Shown piece after piece: positions 26,894 through 36,360 of a DNA stretch of 64,000 nucleotides; position 1 is the first letter of the stretch, and each line of letters begins with the position of its first letter. A program made the translations under genes and the position numbers. Origin of the DNA: JAHRAW01 sp965203265 (lineage in GTDB: Bacteria > Pseudomonadota > Gammaproteobacteria > Arenicellales > Poriferihabitantaceae). The notes beneath the pieces are model-generated. The model was not told the DNA's origin, ran no database searches, and worked only from the letters and a program-made list of their open reading frames with translations. Location of the stretch: positions 372,001 through 436,000 of the forward strand of contig CBDBBV010000002.1 of the NCBI GenBank assembly GCA_965203265.1. Reading direction: 5' to 3'.

Positions 26894-28993
26894 TCAATCG
26901 ACCGCCGAGCGCAACCTCCCCCATCCCGCCCCGGGCTTGAATCGGTCGCCGTATCGTTCGCGCAAGTCGTTCAGTGTGCCCAGCATTTCGTCCACGCCCT
27001 GCTCGGTGATATGGCGGATCGGGCCGCCGCGAAACGGCGCGAAGCCGGTGCCGAAGATCAGGCCGGCGTCGAGCAGGTCGGCCTCTTCCACCACGCCTTC
27101 GCGCAGGCAGGCGACCGCCTCGTTGAGGAATCTGAAGATCAGCCGGTTTTCGATGTCCGCCGAATTGGTGGCGGTGCGCCCAATCCGGCTGCGAATCCGG
27201 CGCCAATCCCAGCCCTGTTGCGGCCGGCCCTTGCGCCACTTGTAGAAACCCTCACCGCTCTTTTTGCCGAGTTTGCCGGCTTCGACCCGTTGCCGCAGGG
27301 CGGCGAGCGCATTGCCGCCATCGTCGCCGCCGCCTTCGCCGGATTGCCCGCGCAGGTTTTCCACGACTCGCAGGCAGATGTCCAGGCCGATGCTGTCCGC
27401 CAGCGCGATGGGGCCCATGGGCATGCCGAAGGCGGTCGCCGCCCGATCGATGGTCGCGCTCGGCACGCCTTCTTCGCGCATCTCGATGGCCTCCAGCAGA
27501 TACGGCGCGAGCACCCGATTTACCAAGAAACCGGGGCCGCTTTGCACCGGCAACGGCAGGCGGCCGATGTGGACGGCGAAGGCGGCGGCGCGGTTGGCGG
27601 TTTTGCCGTAGGTGTTGCTGCCGGTTACGATTTCCACCAGCGGCATTTTCGCCACCGGATTGAAGAAATGCAGCCCCGCCAGACGCCCCGGCGCGCTCAG
27701 GGCGTTGCCCAGAATTTCCAGCGGGATGCTCGAGGTGTTGGTGACCAACAGGGCGTCGGGGCGGGCGATTTTTTGCAATTCGGCGAGCACTGCGATCTTG
27801 GCGTCGGCGTCCTCGATGATCGCCTCGATGACCACATCGGCGCGGCGCGCCCCGTGGCCGGCGAGGTCGGGTTCGAATCGATCCATCGCCCGCTGCACCT
27901 GCCACTTCGATTCGAGTTTCCGCCGAAACAGCGCGTGGGCGCGCCGGGTTGCGGCGGCGACGGCTTCGGCGCGCGGATCGTGCAGGGTGGCGCGCAATCC
28001 GCGCACGGCGCACCACGCGGCGATGTCGCCGCCCATGACGCCGCCGCCGACTATGTGCACATGGGTCGCGGGCGTGGATGCGCCGTTGTTCTTGTGCTTG
28101 CCGATGCGGGTGAGGGTCTGGCGCAGATGAAACACCCGCACCAGATTGCGCGCGGTCGAGGTCATCAACAGGCGAGCCACCGAAGTTTGCTCCGCCGCGA
28201 GCATGTCGGCGCGATTGCCGCCGTGCTGCCGCCACAGCTCGATCAATCGAAACGGCGCCGGGTAGTTGGCCGGATCGACTCGGGCCGCGGTTTTGCGGCG
28301 TAGCACTTCGGCCAGCAGGAGCCGCAGCGGCGCGAGGTTCTGCAATTTTTGCCAGCGGGTGGCGCGGCGGCGCGGTGGGCGTTTGGCGATGATGTGGTGG
28401 GCGGTGCGCTGCAGTTGTCGCGGCGGCACGGCGAAATCGACGATGCCCAGACGCGCGGCGGCTCTCGGGGTTACGACTTGGCCGCGTAGCATGAACGGCA
28501 GGGCGGCGCGCGCGCCGATGGTTTCGATCAGCCGCACGCTGCCGCCGAATCCGGGGTGAATGCCGAGGGTTACCTCGGGTAGGCCGATGCGCGCCTGCGG
28601 GCGGTCGCACGCCACTCGGTAATCGCAGGCGAGCGCCAATTCGAGGCCGCCGCCGAGGCAATGGCCGTTGATCAACGCCACCGTGGGCATATTCAGCGCG
28701 GCGAGGCGGCGCAGCACCCGATGGGCGGCGGCGAGCATTTCCTCGGCCTGTTGACGGGTTTCGAGGGAGATAAATTCGGTAACATCGGCGCCGGCGATAA
28801 ATCCGCTCGCCTTGGCCGAGCAGATGAGCAGGGCGGCCGGGTCGGCCTGCTCGATTTCCGCCAGCGCCGAGTCCAGCTCGGCGATGACCTCGGTGGACAA
28901 CAGGTTGTAACTGCCGCCCGATTTGTCCAGAGTGAGACGGCAAATGCGATTCGAGTCGTCCGTCTCGACTCGCCAGTTTCTGCCCGTGGTCAT
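26894..28993 (-). CDS. Bifunctional enoyl-CoA hydratase / 3-hydroxyacyl-CoA dehydrogenase (FadB/FadJ type)
   Basis: This 699-residue beta-oxidation enzyme has an N-terminal crotonase domain with the oxyanion-hole motif FIAGADV and both catalytic glutamates (GHCLGGGLELA and GLPEVTLGIHPGFGG). From about residue 310 comes the NAD-binding dehydrogenase domain (VGGGVMGGDIAAW), with GLHFFNPVAKMPLVEIV and two C-terminal helical domains. It acts on medium- or long-chain acyl-CoA in the cytoplasm. The ATG at 28993 overlaps the thiolase stop by four bases. Codons upstream in the frame lie inside the thiolase gene and are not similar to the family. Confidence 0.9.
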   Translation of the reverse strand: MTTGRNWRVETDDSNRICRLTLDKSGGSYNLLSTEVIAELDSALAEIEQADPAALLICSAKASGFIAGADVTEFISLETRQQAEEMLAAAHRVLRRLAALNMPTVALINGHCLGGGLELALACDYRVACDRPQARIGLPEVTLGIHPGFGGSVRLIETIGARAALPFMLRGQVVTPRAAARLGIVDFAVPPRQLQRTAHHIIAKRPPRRRATRWQKLQNLAPLRLLLAEVLRRKTAARVDPANYPAPFRLIELWRQHGGNRADMLAAEQTSVARLLMTSTARNLVRVFHLRQTLTRIGKHKNNGASTPATHVHIVGGGVMGGDIAAWCAVRGLRATLHDPRAEAVAAATRRAHALFRRKLESKWQVQRAMDRFEPDLAGHGARRADVVIEAIIEDADAKIAVLAELQKIARPDALLVTNTSSIPLEILGNALSAPGRLAGLHFFNPVAKMPLVEIVTGSNTYGKTANRAAAFAVHIGRLPLPVQSGPGFLVNRVLAPYLLEAIEMREEGVPSATIDRAATAFGMPMGPIALADSIGLDICLRVVENLRGQSGEGGGDDGGNALAALRQRVEAGKLGKKSGEGFYKWRKGRPQQGWDWRRIRSRIGRTATNSADIENRLIFRFLNEAVACLREGVVEEADLLDAGLIFGTGFAPFRGGPIRHITEQGVDEMLGTLNDLRERYGDRFKPGAGWGRLRSAVD

Positions 28994-30297
28994 GGTCGGC
29001 CTTCGCCCGCGATTCGTTCGATCAGCATGGCGCCGCCCTGGCCGCCGCCGATGCACAGGGTGGCGATCGCCCGCTGCCATCCCTCCCGTTCGAGTATGTG
29101 CAAGGCGTGCAGCACGATGCGGGCGCCGCTGGCGCCGATGGGGTGACCCAGGCTGATGCCGCCGCCGTCCATGTTGAGGCGCGCCTGATTCAGTTCGCCG
29201 AGAGGGGCGTCCAAGCCCAGTTGGTCGCGGCAGTAGTCGGAGCTTTGCCACGCGGCGATGCAGCCGAGCACCTGCGCGGCAAAGGCTTCGTTGATTTCCC
29301 AGCAGTCGATGTCGTCGAGGGTGAGGCCGCGGCGCTGCAACAGCGGGGTGCTGGCATGCACCGGCCCAAGCCCCATATGTGCGGGATCGAGGCCGGCCCA
29401 GTGGCAGTCCGCCAACCGCCCGCGCACGCGCAGGCCGTGTCGTTCCACGGCGCGCTCGCTGGCCAGCACCAGCCACGCGCAGCCGTCGGTGATCTGGGCG
29501 CTGTTGCCGGCGGTTACCAGCCCCGCCGGGCGGTCGAACACCGGTGGCAGGGCGGCCAGTTTTTCCACGCTGGACTGCCGTCGCAGGCCGCTGTCCTCGC
29601 GGTGGCAGGTTCCGGCGGCGTCGAACACGGCGACGATCTCGTCGTCGAAAACGCCGCCGTCGATGGCCGCGGCGAGGCGCGCGTGGCTACGGGCGGCGAA
29701 CGCATCCATGTCCTCCCGCCCGATGGCGAAGCGGTGGGCGACCTTTTCCGCGGTCTGCCCCATGGAAAGCCCGACCACCGGATCGGTCAGCCCCTTGCGC
29801 AGGCCGATCACCGGCGCCAGCGAGGCCGGTTTCAACCGCGCCAACGCCTTCATCTTGCCCCACGGGGCGGTTGCCCGCGCCCACCCCGCCAGCCAAGCGA
29901 CGAAGTTATTGCTGAACAGCACCGGCGCGTGGCTCATGGCTTCGGTGCCTCCCGCCAGCACCAGATCGGCGCGCCCCGAGGCGATGTTGGCGGCGGCGCA
30001 ATCGAGCGCCTGCATGCCGCTGGCGCAGTTGCGCGATACGCTCCACGCCGGCGTGCGTTCGCCGCAGCCGAGACGCAGGGAGACGACGCGCCCGATGTTG
30101 GCCTCCTCGACGCCGGGGCAGACGCTGCCGAGGATGACTTCATCGAAGTCGCTCGGCGCGAACGGTTGGCGTGCCAGCAAGGGGCGTCCGGCCGCCACCG
30201 CCAAGTCCGCCGCGGCAAACGAGCCGGGTGCACCGGATGCCTTGAGAAACGGGGTTCGGCAACCGTCTATGATGTAGATGTCTTGTCCGTTGTACAT
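28990..30297 (-). CDS. Acetyl-CoA acyltransferase (thiolase, FadA/FadI type)
   Basis: The 435-residue thiolase has an N-terminal nucleophile Cys in SRNCASGMQALD near residue 92, WEINEAFAAQVL, GGGISLGHPIGASGARI and the C-terminal CIGGGQGGAMLIE. It cleaves 3-ketoacyl-CoA to acetyl-CoA. Length and motifs are nearer to the FadI branch than to biosynthetic thiolases. It heads a two-gene operon with the bifunctional enzyme. A weak SD-like GGAGG lies before ATG 30297. Confidence 0.9.
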   Translation of the reverse strand: MYNGQDIYIIDGCRTPFLKASGAPGSFAAADLAVAAGRPLLARQPFAPSDFDEVILGSVCPGVEEANIGRVVSLRLGCGERTPAWSVSRNCASGMQALDCAAANIASGRADLVLAGGTEAMSHAPVLFSNNFVAWLAGWARATAPWGKMKALARLKPASLAPVIGLRKGLTDPVVGLSMGQTAEKVAHRFAIGREDMDAFAARSHARLAAAIDGGVFDDEIVAVFDAAGTCHREDSGLRRQSSVEKLAALPPVFDRPAGLVTAGNSAQITDGCAWLVLASERAVERHGLRVRGRLADCHWAGLDPAHMGLGPVHASTPLLQRRGLTLDDIDCWEINEAFAAQVLGCIAAWQSSDYCRDQLGLDAPLGELNQARLNMDGGGISLGHPIGASGARIVLHALHILEREGWQRAIATLCIGGGQGGAMLIERIAGEGRP

Positions 30298-30402
30298 GGT
30301 ATGCCTCCGATGGTCGGGGGTCGCAGGGCGGCGATTATAGCGTATCGCCCCGGTTGCGATTGGCAAGTCGCCGGAGGCTTTGGGGTATACTTCGCGCGGT
30401 TC

Positions 30403-30477
30403 GCGGGTGTCGTATAATGGCTATTACCTGAGCTTCCCATGCTCATGATGACGGTTCGATTCCGTTCACTCGCTCCA
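30403..30477 (+). tRNA. tRNA-Gly (anticodon CCC)
   Basis: The 75-nt cloverleaf includes an encoded CCA end: acceptor GCGGGTG pairs with CACTCGC (one G-U), and the anticodon arm GAGC-TTCCCAT-GCTC places CCC at the anticodon. The T loop is TTCGATT. A TATACT -10-like box lies 11 bp upstream (30386-30391). It sits between the thiolase operon and djlA. Confidence 0.95.
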
Positions 30478-30663
30478 TGATTGAAGCCGCCGATACCACC
30501 CATTCCCACCCATCCCACCCATGCCTTCGACCGCAACCGCACTGCCGCCAATAGAGAGTATCCGCGCGCGCGTCGGCGGCTCTGGCGAAGGCGGTGAGGC
30601 GCGAATTCCACTCAGAATTTCACTCGGTATGAATCCCCCATCCAACCCTGTTTCGCCCGCCTG

Positions 30664-31452
30664 ATGTCTTGGTGGGGAAAAATTGTCGGCGGCGCATTCG
30701 GTTTCATGCTGGGCGGGCCGCTGGGCGCCATGCTCGGGGCGGCCTTCGGACACCAGTTCGATATCGACGGGCCGGCGCCCGCCTCCTCGCGCCCCCGCCA
30801 CCGAGTCGGCGATCAGGAGCGCGTGCAGGCGGCTTTCTTCACCGCGACCTTCGCGGTGATGGGGCGCCTCGCCAAGGCGGACGGGCAGGTGAGCCGCGCG
30901 GAAATCGTCATGGCCGAGCAGGTGATGACGCACATGCGACTGGACGCGACTCAACGGCAACTGGCCAAGCGGCTGTTCAACGAGGGTCGGCAGGCCGGTT
31001 TCCCGCTGGACGATGTGCTGCAGCAGTTTCGTCGGGAATGCCACGGACGCAGCACCCTGATCCGGATGTTCTTGGAAATTCAGATTCAAGCGGCGCTCGC
31101 GGACGGCAGCATCGCGCCCGAGGAGAGCACCATTCTCGAAACGGTCGCGCGGGCGCTGGGGGTGAATTCCGGCGACCTCGAACGATTGATCGATATGATG
31201 CGTGGCGCCGAGGCATCCCATGGCCGCGACGAGGGGATGTCGCTGAGCAACGCTCACCGCATCCTCGGCGTCAACGCCAACACGCCGCTACCCGAAGTGC
31301 GCAAGGCATACCGCCGCCTGCTCGGCCAACACCACCCCGACAAACTGGTGTCGAAGGGCCTGCCGGAGGAGATGATCAAAATCGCCAACGAAAAGACGCA
31401 TGAAATTCGCATGGCCTGGGAGCGCGTGAAGCAGGCGCGTCGGGCTGCTTGA
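30664..31452 (+). CDS. djlA: Membrane-anchored J-domain co-chaperone DjlA
   Basis: The 262-residue protein has the DjlA layout. An N-terminal transmembrane helix with Gly spacing (WWGKIVGGAFGFMLGGPLGAMLGAAFG) is followed by a TerB-like helical domain (about 55-175) and a C-terminal J domain (about 195-260) with the essential HPD in GQHHPDKLV. It stimulates DnaK at the inner membrane. It is followed by trmB on the same strand after 165 bp. Confidence 0.93.
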   Translation: MSWWGKIVGGAFGFMLGGPLGAMLGAAFGHQFDIDGPAPASSRPRHRVGDQERVQAAFFTATFAVMGRLAKADGQVSRAEIVMAEQVMTHMRLDATQRQLAKRLFNEGRQAGFPLDDVLQQFRRECHGRSTLIRMFLEIQIQAALADGSIAPEESTILETVARALGVNSGDLERLIDMMRGAEASHGRDEGMSLSNAHRILGVNANTPLPEVRKAYRRLLGQHHPDKLVSKGLPEEMIKIANEKTHEIRMAWERVKQARRAA

Positions 31453-31617
31453 TGGATGGGTGGTTTGTAGGGGGCATGAGGGCATGATGCGGGGGCGGGC
31501 GGTTGTGGGTGGTGGCTGGTGGGAATTTCGGTGTGCACGGCGTATCCGGCGAGCGCGGCGTGGCGCGGATTTCGCTGCCGGTTGGTTGGTTTTGCCCACG
31601 CCGCCGCCGATGAGTCG

Positions 31618-32316
31618 ATGAGTGAAACCCGCTCCGGCCACCGCCCGATTCGCAGCTATGTGCGGCGGGAAGGGCGCCTGACTTCGGGGCAGCGGCGGGC
31701 GCTGGATGAATTGTGGCCGCGTTATGGTATCCAGTTGCCGGCGGGCGGGGAGACTCTGGATCATCGGCGGGCGTTCGGGCGAGACGCGCCGACTTGCTTG
31801 GAAATCGGCTTCGGCGACGGCGGCGCGTTACTGGAAATGGCCGAGCAAAATCCCCAACGCAACTTCCTCGGCGCCGAGGTACACCGCCCCGGCGTAGGCC
31901 GCCTGCTACTCGCCCTCGAAGCGCGCCGAATCGCCAATGTGCGGGTGCTGTGCGAAGACGGCATCGCCGTGCTGTCGGCCCTCTCGCGGCAGTCGCTGGC
32001 GGCGATCTACCTGTATTTCCCCGACCCGTGGCCGAAAAAGAAACACCACAAACGCCGGATCGTGCAAGCGGCATTCATCGAACTAGTCGCCACGCGACTG
32101 ACCACCGGCGGCTACTTCCACTTCGCCACCGACTGGCAGCCCTACGCGGAAGAGGTCTTGGAGCGGCTGGAACAATCCGGCCAGATGGAAAACTGTGCCG
32201 GTGCCGGTCGATTTTCCCCCCGTCCGGCGGAACGACCCGCAACCAAGTTCGAACGCCGCGGGCGGGCGCTTGGGCATGGGGTTTGGGATATTGTTATGAG
32301 TCGGGTGGGGGGGTAG
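31618..32316 (+). CDS. trmB: tRNA (guanine-N7-)-methyltransferase
   Basis: This 232-residue enzyme makes m7G46 in tRNA. It has SAM motif I EIGFGDGGALL, the TrmB hallmark YFPDPWPKKKHHKRRIV and ATDWQPYAEEV. I used the ATG at 31618, which gives the typical N-terminus with SYVRREGRLT. It ends 17 bp before the convergent hsdR stop and marks the right-hand boundary of the core genome before the defence island. Confidence 0.93.
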   Translation: MSETRSGHRPIRSYVRREGRLTSGQRRALDELWPRYGIQLPAGGETLDHRRAFGRDAPTCLEIGFGDGGALLEMAEQNPQRNFLGAEVHRPGVGRLLLALEARRIANVRVLCEDGIAVLSALSRQSLAAIYLYFPDPWPKKKHHKRRIVQAAFIELVATRLTTGGYFHFATDWQPYAEEVLERLEQSGQMENCAGAGRFSPRPAERPATKFERRGRALGHGVWDIVMSRVGG

Positions 32317-32333
32317 GGGGTTGTCGGGTCGTT

Positions 32334-35300
32334 TTACGCTGGCGCGTTTGCATAGTATGGGGATGGTACGCAGGGGTATTTTTGGAACACATGACGGAAA
32401 ACATCTTCCGCGCTTTCCTTCACTTCATCTTCCGAATAAGTGTTGCTAGGAAGTCCGGTACGGTCGCTCCAGAGAAAATCTCGAATGGCAACCCGTACCG
32501 CGGCGCGGGTTGCTTGCTTGTCTCGCCATTGGTCAACCCGCAGTTTTTCGGCTTTCAATGTTTTCAACAATTCGACAGCCACCTTCTTGATGAGTTTGAT
32601 GTCTTTCGAGTTTAAATTCGGCTTCTTGAGGAGATCGTATATCGCCAATGTTTCCTCATCAAGACCTTCTCTCACGGCACGCTCTTCTTCCTCAGCCAAT
32701 TCCTGAACAAACATGTATAGTTTCTCGAAGGTCTGCTCGATACTCACCCTGCCTTTTTCCCGATTATATTCCGCGACGATCTCTTCGTAATGTTTCTGAA
32801 AGTCGGTTCGCAGTGGGTTTTGTGCCAACATATACCGTAATTTACTTTCCACACGATCCTTGATCTTTTGAATGGTGGTATGTTTTTCTCGATTGAGAAC
32901 GAATTCCTGTTTGAGCCGATCGAAGTCGATACCACTGATGTCGAAACCCCAATTTTCATCGGCTGCGCGGGGTTGCACCATGATCACCTCGTTTACCACT
33001 TCATGCAATTTGCGGGTGATGTCGCTGATGTCCGCCTGCTCCCGATCCTGTTGCAGTCTCTTGTAAATAATTTTTATGGCGTTCCGTTCCATCTTGTACT
33101 GATTTACTTTCGGTATATTGATACATGCCGCGAATTTTCTGAACACCTCACGACACATAATCTCGAAACGTTTGCGCGTCTCATCATTTTCATTAGCCGC
33201 TTCCTTGCAGGCCACGATGGCGGCGGGGAGATAAAAGTTGGCGCTTTCGATGACATCATCCAAGGACGCGGAACGTTCATCGAGAAATTTCCGCACGAGT
33301 GAAATGGCTTCGGCCAAGTCGGCTAGCAATTCCTCCACGGGCTTGGCGGGGTCGGCTTCCTCGCTGTCTCTGGGCGTGCCGGCGAATGTTGCTAGCGCCT
33401 TGCGCAGGCCCTTGAATATGCCGCAGTAGTCAACAATCAGGCCGTTGTTCTTGCCCTCATTCACCCGATTGGCGCGGGCGATGGCCTGCATCAGCGTGTG
33501 CGCCTTGAGCGGCTTGTCGAGGTAGAGCGTGGCGAGGCTCGGCACATCGAAACCGGTCAGCCACATGGCGCAGACGATGGCGATGCGAAAGGGATGCTCT
33601 TCCTCTTTGAAGGCTTCATCCGGCGTCATCCGTTGCTTGTTGTGGAATTGTGATTTGTTACGCAGCGATTCGGGTAGCTCCATTCCCTCTTTGAGGAGTC
33701 GGCGGTGCGGCGTGATGTCCAAGTCCCATTTGCGAAACTTTTCCACTTCCCCCTGTTCCTCGCTCACCACAACCGCCATGCAAGTTTCTCGCATCCAATG
33801 GATTTGTCGCCGTAGATATATTTCTTCCTGCTCGTCTTTCGTCTGGCTCCGTTCTTTCTCCAACTCTCCGATGCGATCGTTCCAGTAGAACTCGATCAAT
33901 TTGTGCATGCGCACGCAAGTTACCTTATCTATGCAAACCAGCATCGCCTTGCCGGTCTCCCACGCGGACGAATAATGCCGAACGAAGTCTTGCGCTATCT
34001 GATCCAAGCGGCGACCGGCGGTCATGATGTGGTAGTCGCGCTTCAAGTCCTTCTCCAATCGTTGTTGCAACGCGATATCTTCCATACCAAATTCCTCAAT
34101 CTGCGCGGCGAGGCGCTCGTTCAGATCGCCAACGGCCACCTCTAGTCGGTCGCCTCGGGCGTCGTAGTAAAGCGGCACCGTAGCCTTGTCATCCACCGCC
34201 CGCTGGAAGTTATAGGTCGAAACATATTCCCCAAACACGCGCCGCGTGATCTCGTCGTTGTTGAACAGCGGCGTGCCGGTGAAACCGATGTATCCGGCAT
34301 TGGGTAGCGCGTTGCGCATATTGAGGGCGAGATCGCCGTATTGGGTTCGGTGCGCCTCATCGGTAATGACGATGATGTCGTCCCGTTGGGTGAAGCCCTT
34401 GTTCGGGTCAACATCCATATTGAACTTTTGAATCAGCGAAAATATATGCGACTTTTGTTCGGACAGCAGTTGGCTCAGATGTTCTCCGGTGGCGGCGCGG
34501 CAGGGTTCGCGGTCGTGATTGACCAGATCGCAACCGGCGAAAGTCTTGTATATCTGCGTATCCAGATCGTCGCGATCGGTCAGAATAAGAAAGGTGAAAT
34601 TGGCGCCAAGTTTGCGATGCACCTTGCGAGTGAACAGCACCATCGAATAACTCTTGCCAGCTCCTTGGGTATGCCAGAACACGCCCAATTTCCCACCCCG
34701 CGCCTTGCGTTCACGCACCGCTTCGATAGCGCGGTTGACGCCCAGATACTGATGATTGCGGGCGAGCACTTTTCGCACCGCGCCCGTGGATTCATCGAAA
34801 ACGATGAAATTCTCCACCAAATCCATGAAATTGCGTTTATCGCACACGCCCTTGAGCAATGTCTCCATGTGCACCACGCCCGCTTCATCTTCCGCCAAGC
34901 GCTTCCATTCATGAAAATGCGCCCAGCTACTGGTGAGGGAACCAATTTTCGCTTTTTCGCCATTGCCGAGCATCACTATGGCATTGTGATGAAAGATATG
35001 CGGAATGGAATCGCGATAATCGCTATAGTTTTCCTTGAAAGCGGCTATGAGATTGCGGTGGATATTCTTGCACTCGACGAACAGCAGGGGCAGTCCATTG
35101 ACGAAGCCAATGATATCCGGTCGGCGGCGGTAAATTTCGCCTTGCACCCATAGTTCACGCACACACAGGAAGTGGTTGTTTTCCGGCTTGTCGAAATCGA
35201 ACACGCGCAGGCGTTTTTTCACCCGTTCGCCCTTGTCGTTGCGAAAAGAAACTTGCACGCCGTTACGCATCAAGTCGTAATTCTCGCGATTGGCGGCAAT

Positions 35301-35567
35301 GGTGGTTTGCGAGGCAGTGGTGGATGTGATCTGCCGCACCGCCTCGTTGTATGCGTCTGCGGGGAGGTCTGGATTCAATTCCGTAAGCTTGCGCCGCAGG
35401 TAGCGTGTCAGCACTACTTCGCGTTCGGATTCACGACCTAGTAGGCTGTCCGGCCCAAAGTCTTCATTGTTGTGGGCGTAGACGGATTCCCAGCCGAGAT
35501 GTTGCGCCAAATAATCAGCGGCAACCTTTTGGACAAGGATGTCCTCGGAGAAAGGGCCGGGGGGCAT
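32334..35567 (-). CDS. hsdR: Type I restriction enzyme R subunit
   Basis: The 1077-residue motor and nuclease subunit has an N-terminal PD-(D/E)xK nuclease (Asp151, then VECK with Glu165 and Lys167). The SF2 helicase motifs include Walker A HTQGAGKSYSM, DEAH (ITDEAHRTQYG), TGTPLF and motif VI QAIARANRVNEGK, followed by a helical C-terminal domain. All key residues are present, so it appears active. It is last in the minus-strand run hsdM-hsdS-three genes-hsdR, 40 bp after the HIRAN-type gene. Confidence 0.95.
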   Translation of the reverse strand: MPPGPFSEDILVQKVAADYLAQHLGWESVYAHNNEDFGPDSLLGRESEREVVLTRYLRRKLTELNPDLPADAYNEAVRQITSTTASQTTIAANRENYDLMRNGVQVSFRNDKGERVKKRLRVFDFDKPENNHFLCVRELWVQGEIYRRRPDIIGFVNGLPLLFVECKNIHRNLIAAFKENYSDYRDSIPHIFHHNAIVMLGNGEKAKIGSLTSSWAHFHEWKRLAEDEAGVVHMETLLKGVCDKRNFMDLVENFIVFDESTGAVRKVLARNHQYLGVNRAIEAVRERKARGGKLGVFWHTQGAGKSYSMVLFTRKVHRKLGANFTFLILTDRDDLDTQIYKTFAGCDLVNHDREPCRAATGEHLSQLLSEQKSHIFSLIQKFNMDVDPNKGFTQRDDIIVITDEAHRTQYGDLALNMRNALPNAGYIGFTGTPLFNNDEITRRVFGEYVSTYNFQRAVDDKATVPLYYDARGDRLEVAVGDLNERLAAQIEEFGMEDIALQQRLEKDLKRDYHIMTAGRRLDQIAQDFVRHYSSAWETGKAMLVCIDKVTCVRMHKLIEFYWNDRIGELEKERSQTKDEQEEIYLRRQIHWMRETCMAVVVSEEQGEVEKFRKWDLDITPHRRLLKEGMELPESLRNKSQFHNKQRMTPDEAFKEEEHPFRIAIVCAMWLTGFDVPSLATLYLDKPLKAHTLMQAIARANRVNEGKNNGLIVDYCGIFKGLRKALATFAGTPRDSEEADPAKPVEELLADLAEAISLVRKFLDERSASLDDVIESANFYLPAAIVACKEAANENDETRKRFEIMCREVFRKFAACINIPKVNQYKMERNAIKIIYKRLQQDREQADISDITRKLHEVVNEVIMVQPRAADENWGFDISGIDFDRLKQEFVLNREKHTTIQKIKDRVESKLRYMLAQNPLRTDFQKHYEEIVAEYNREKGRVSIEQTFEKLYMFVQELAEEEERAVREGLDEETLAIYDLLKKPNLNSKDIKLIKKVAVELLKTLKAEKLRVDQWRDKQATRAAVRVAIRDFLWSDRTGLPSNTYSEDEVKESAEDVFRHVFQKYPCVPSPYYANAPA

Positions 35568-35607
35568 AGCGATTTTCCTACTACCGGTATTGGTGTTTGT
35601 TTCCGTC

Positions 35608-36360
35608 TCAGTCGATTAACGGTTTGAAGTCGTCCCCGCTCATTAGCTGGTCGCTATAACGCCCACGGAATTCGATCAGGACACGCTGTCTTGATAGTAG
35701 TGTAAGGGTGTTGTTTTTGACTACCCGGGCGGAGTAATCCTTCGGGGATTCCACCATGGTTTTTGCCAAGTCCTGAACCAGATAGCGGGGTGCCCATCCG
35801 ATCATGTAATAGTCATGAGTTTGAAACTGGAGCGCCAAACCGGTGGCCGGATTGGTCAATTCCAGCGTTACATAAAGTTTCTCGTCCGTTTCGAGATTTT
35901 TGATTCGTCGTCGAGCCTCCTCATTCACATAACGCAAACTATGAAGAAAAAAGCGACACCGGAATGTATCGTCATCTCGTTTTACGATCTTCGGAAAGAC
36001 TTCAAAAGCATCGGTGATGCGCTGGCCGCCATTCACCGACAGAATTTCGACCGGATCGGCATTCTCGGGAAGGGCGAGGTTGTTAAGATAGTCCATGCGA
36101 TCCGGCCGACCCGGCGCAATGACACGATTCGTGAAAATGGGGAATAGTTCTTTGGACTGGTAATTCTCTCGCAAGTCGGGAAACTCGAGCATCGGAGGGA
36201 ATCCGGTTTCCCGTTGAGCGCGCTCAGCCCCACGGATGTAGCGAAAGCGGTAGAGCGGGCGCTCCATGTCCACATCCAGCCGACCGATCGGGAACCATGG
36301 CCGGCCTTCGCCTACCTCCCGGTTGTCCTGCCATGCCAGAAATAGGGTTCGGTTACTCAT
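35608..36360 (-). CDS. HIRAN-domain-like protein paired with a HipA-like kinase
   Basis: The 250-residue protein starts MSNRTLFLAWQD and has an N-terminal part with WFPIGRLD, YRFRYIRGA and ELFPIFTNR. A C-terminal HIRAN-like segment follows at about residues 160-205 (TNPATGLALQF..., D, IGWAPRYLV), matching the N-P...A.....IG[YW].PR pattern. HIRAN domains bind DNA 3' ends in HLTF/Rad5 proteins. The gene overlaps the kinase gene by eight bases, so the two are coupled. Its position between hsdS and hsdR is unusual. Function is inferred from domain and context only. Confidence 0.7.
   Translation of the reverse strand: MSNRTLFLAWQDNREVGEGRPWFPIGRLDVDMERPLYRFRYIRGAERAQRETGFPPMLEFPDLRENYQSKELFPIFTNRVIAPGRPDRMDYLNNLALPENADPVEILSVNGGQRITDAFEVFPKIVKRDDDTFRCRFFLHSLRYVNEEARRRIKNLETDEKLYVTLELTNPATGLALQFQTHDYYMIGWAPRYLVQDLAKTMVESPKDYSARVVKNNTLTLLSRQRVLIEFRGRYSDQLMSGDDFKPLID

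Noticed and set aside
30354..30391. Full promoter for tRNA-Gly with TTGCGA or TTGGCA as -35
   Set aside because: Spacing to the TATACT box is 26 or 20 bp, outside the usual range, so only the -10-like box is mentioned.
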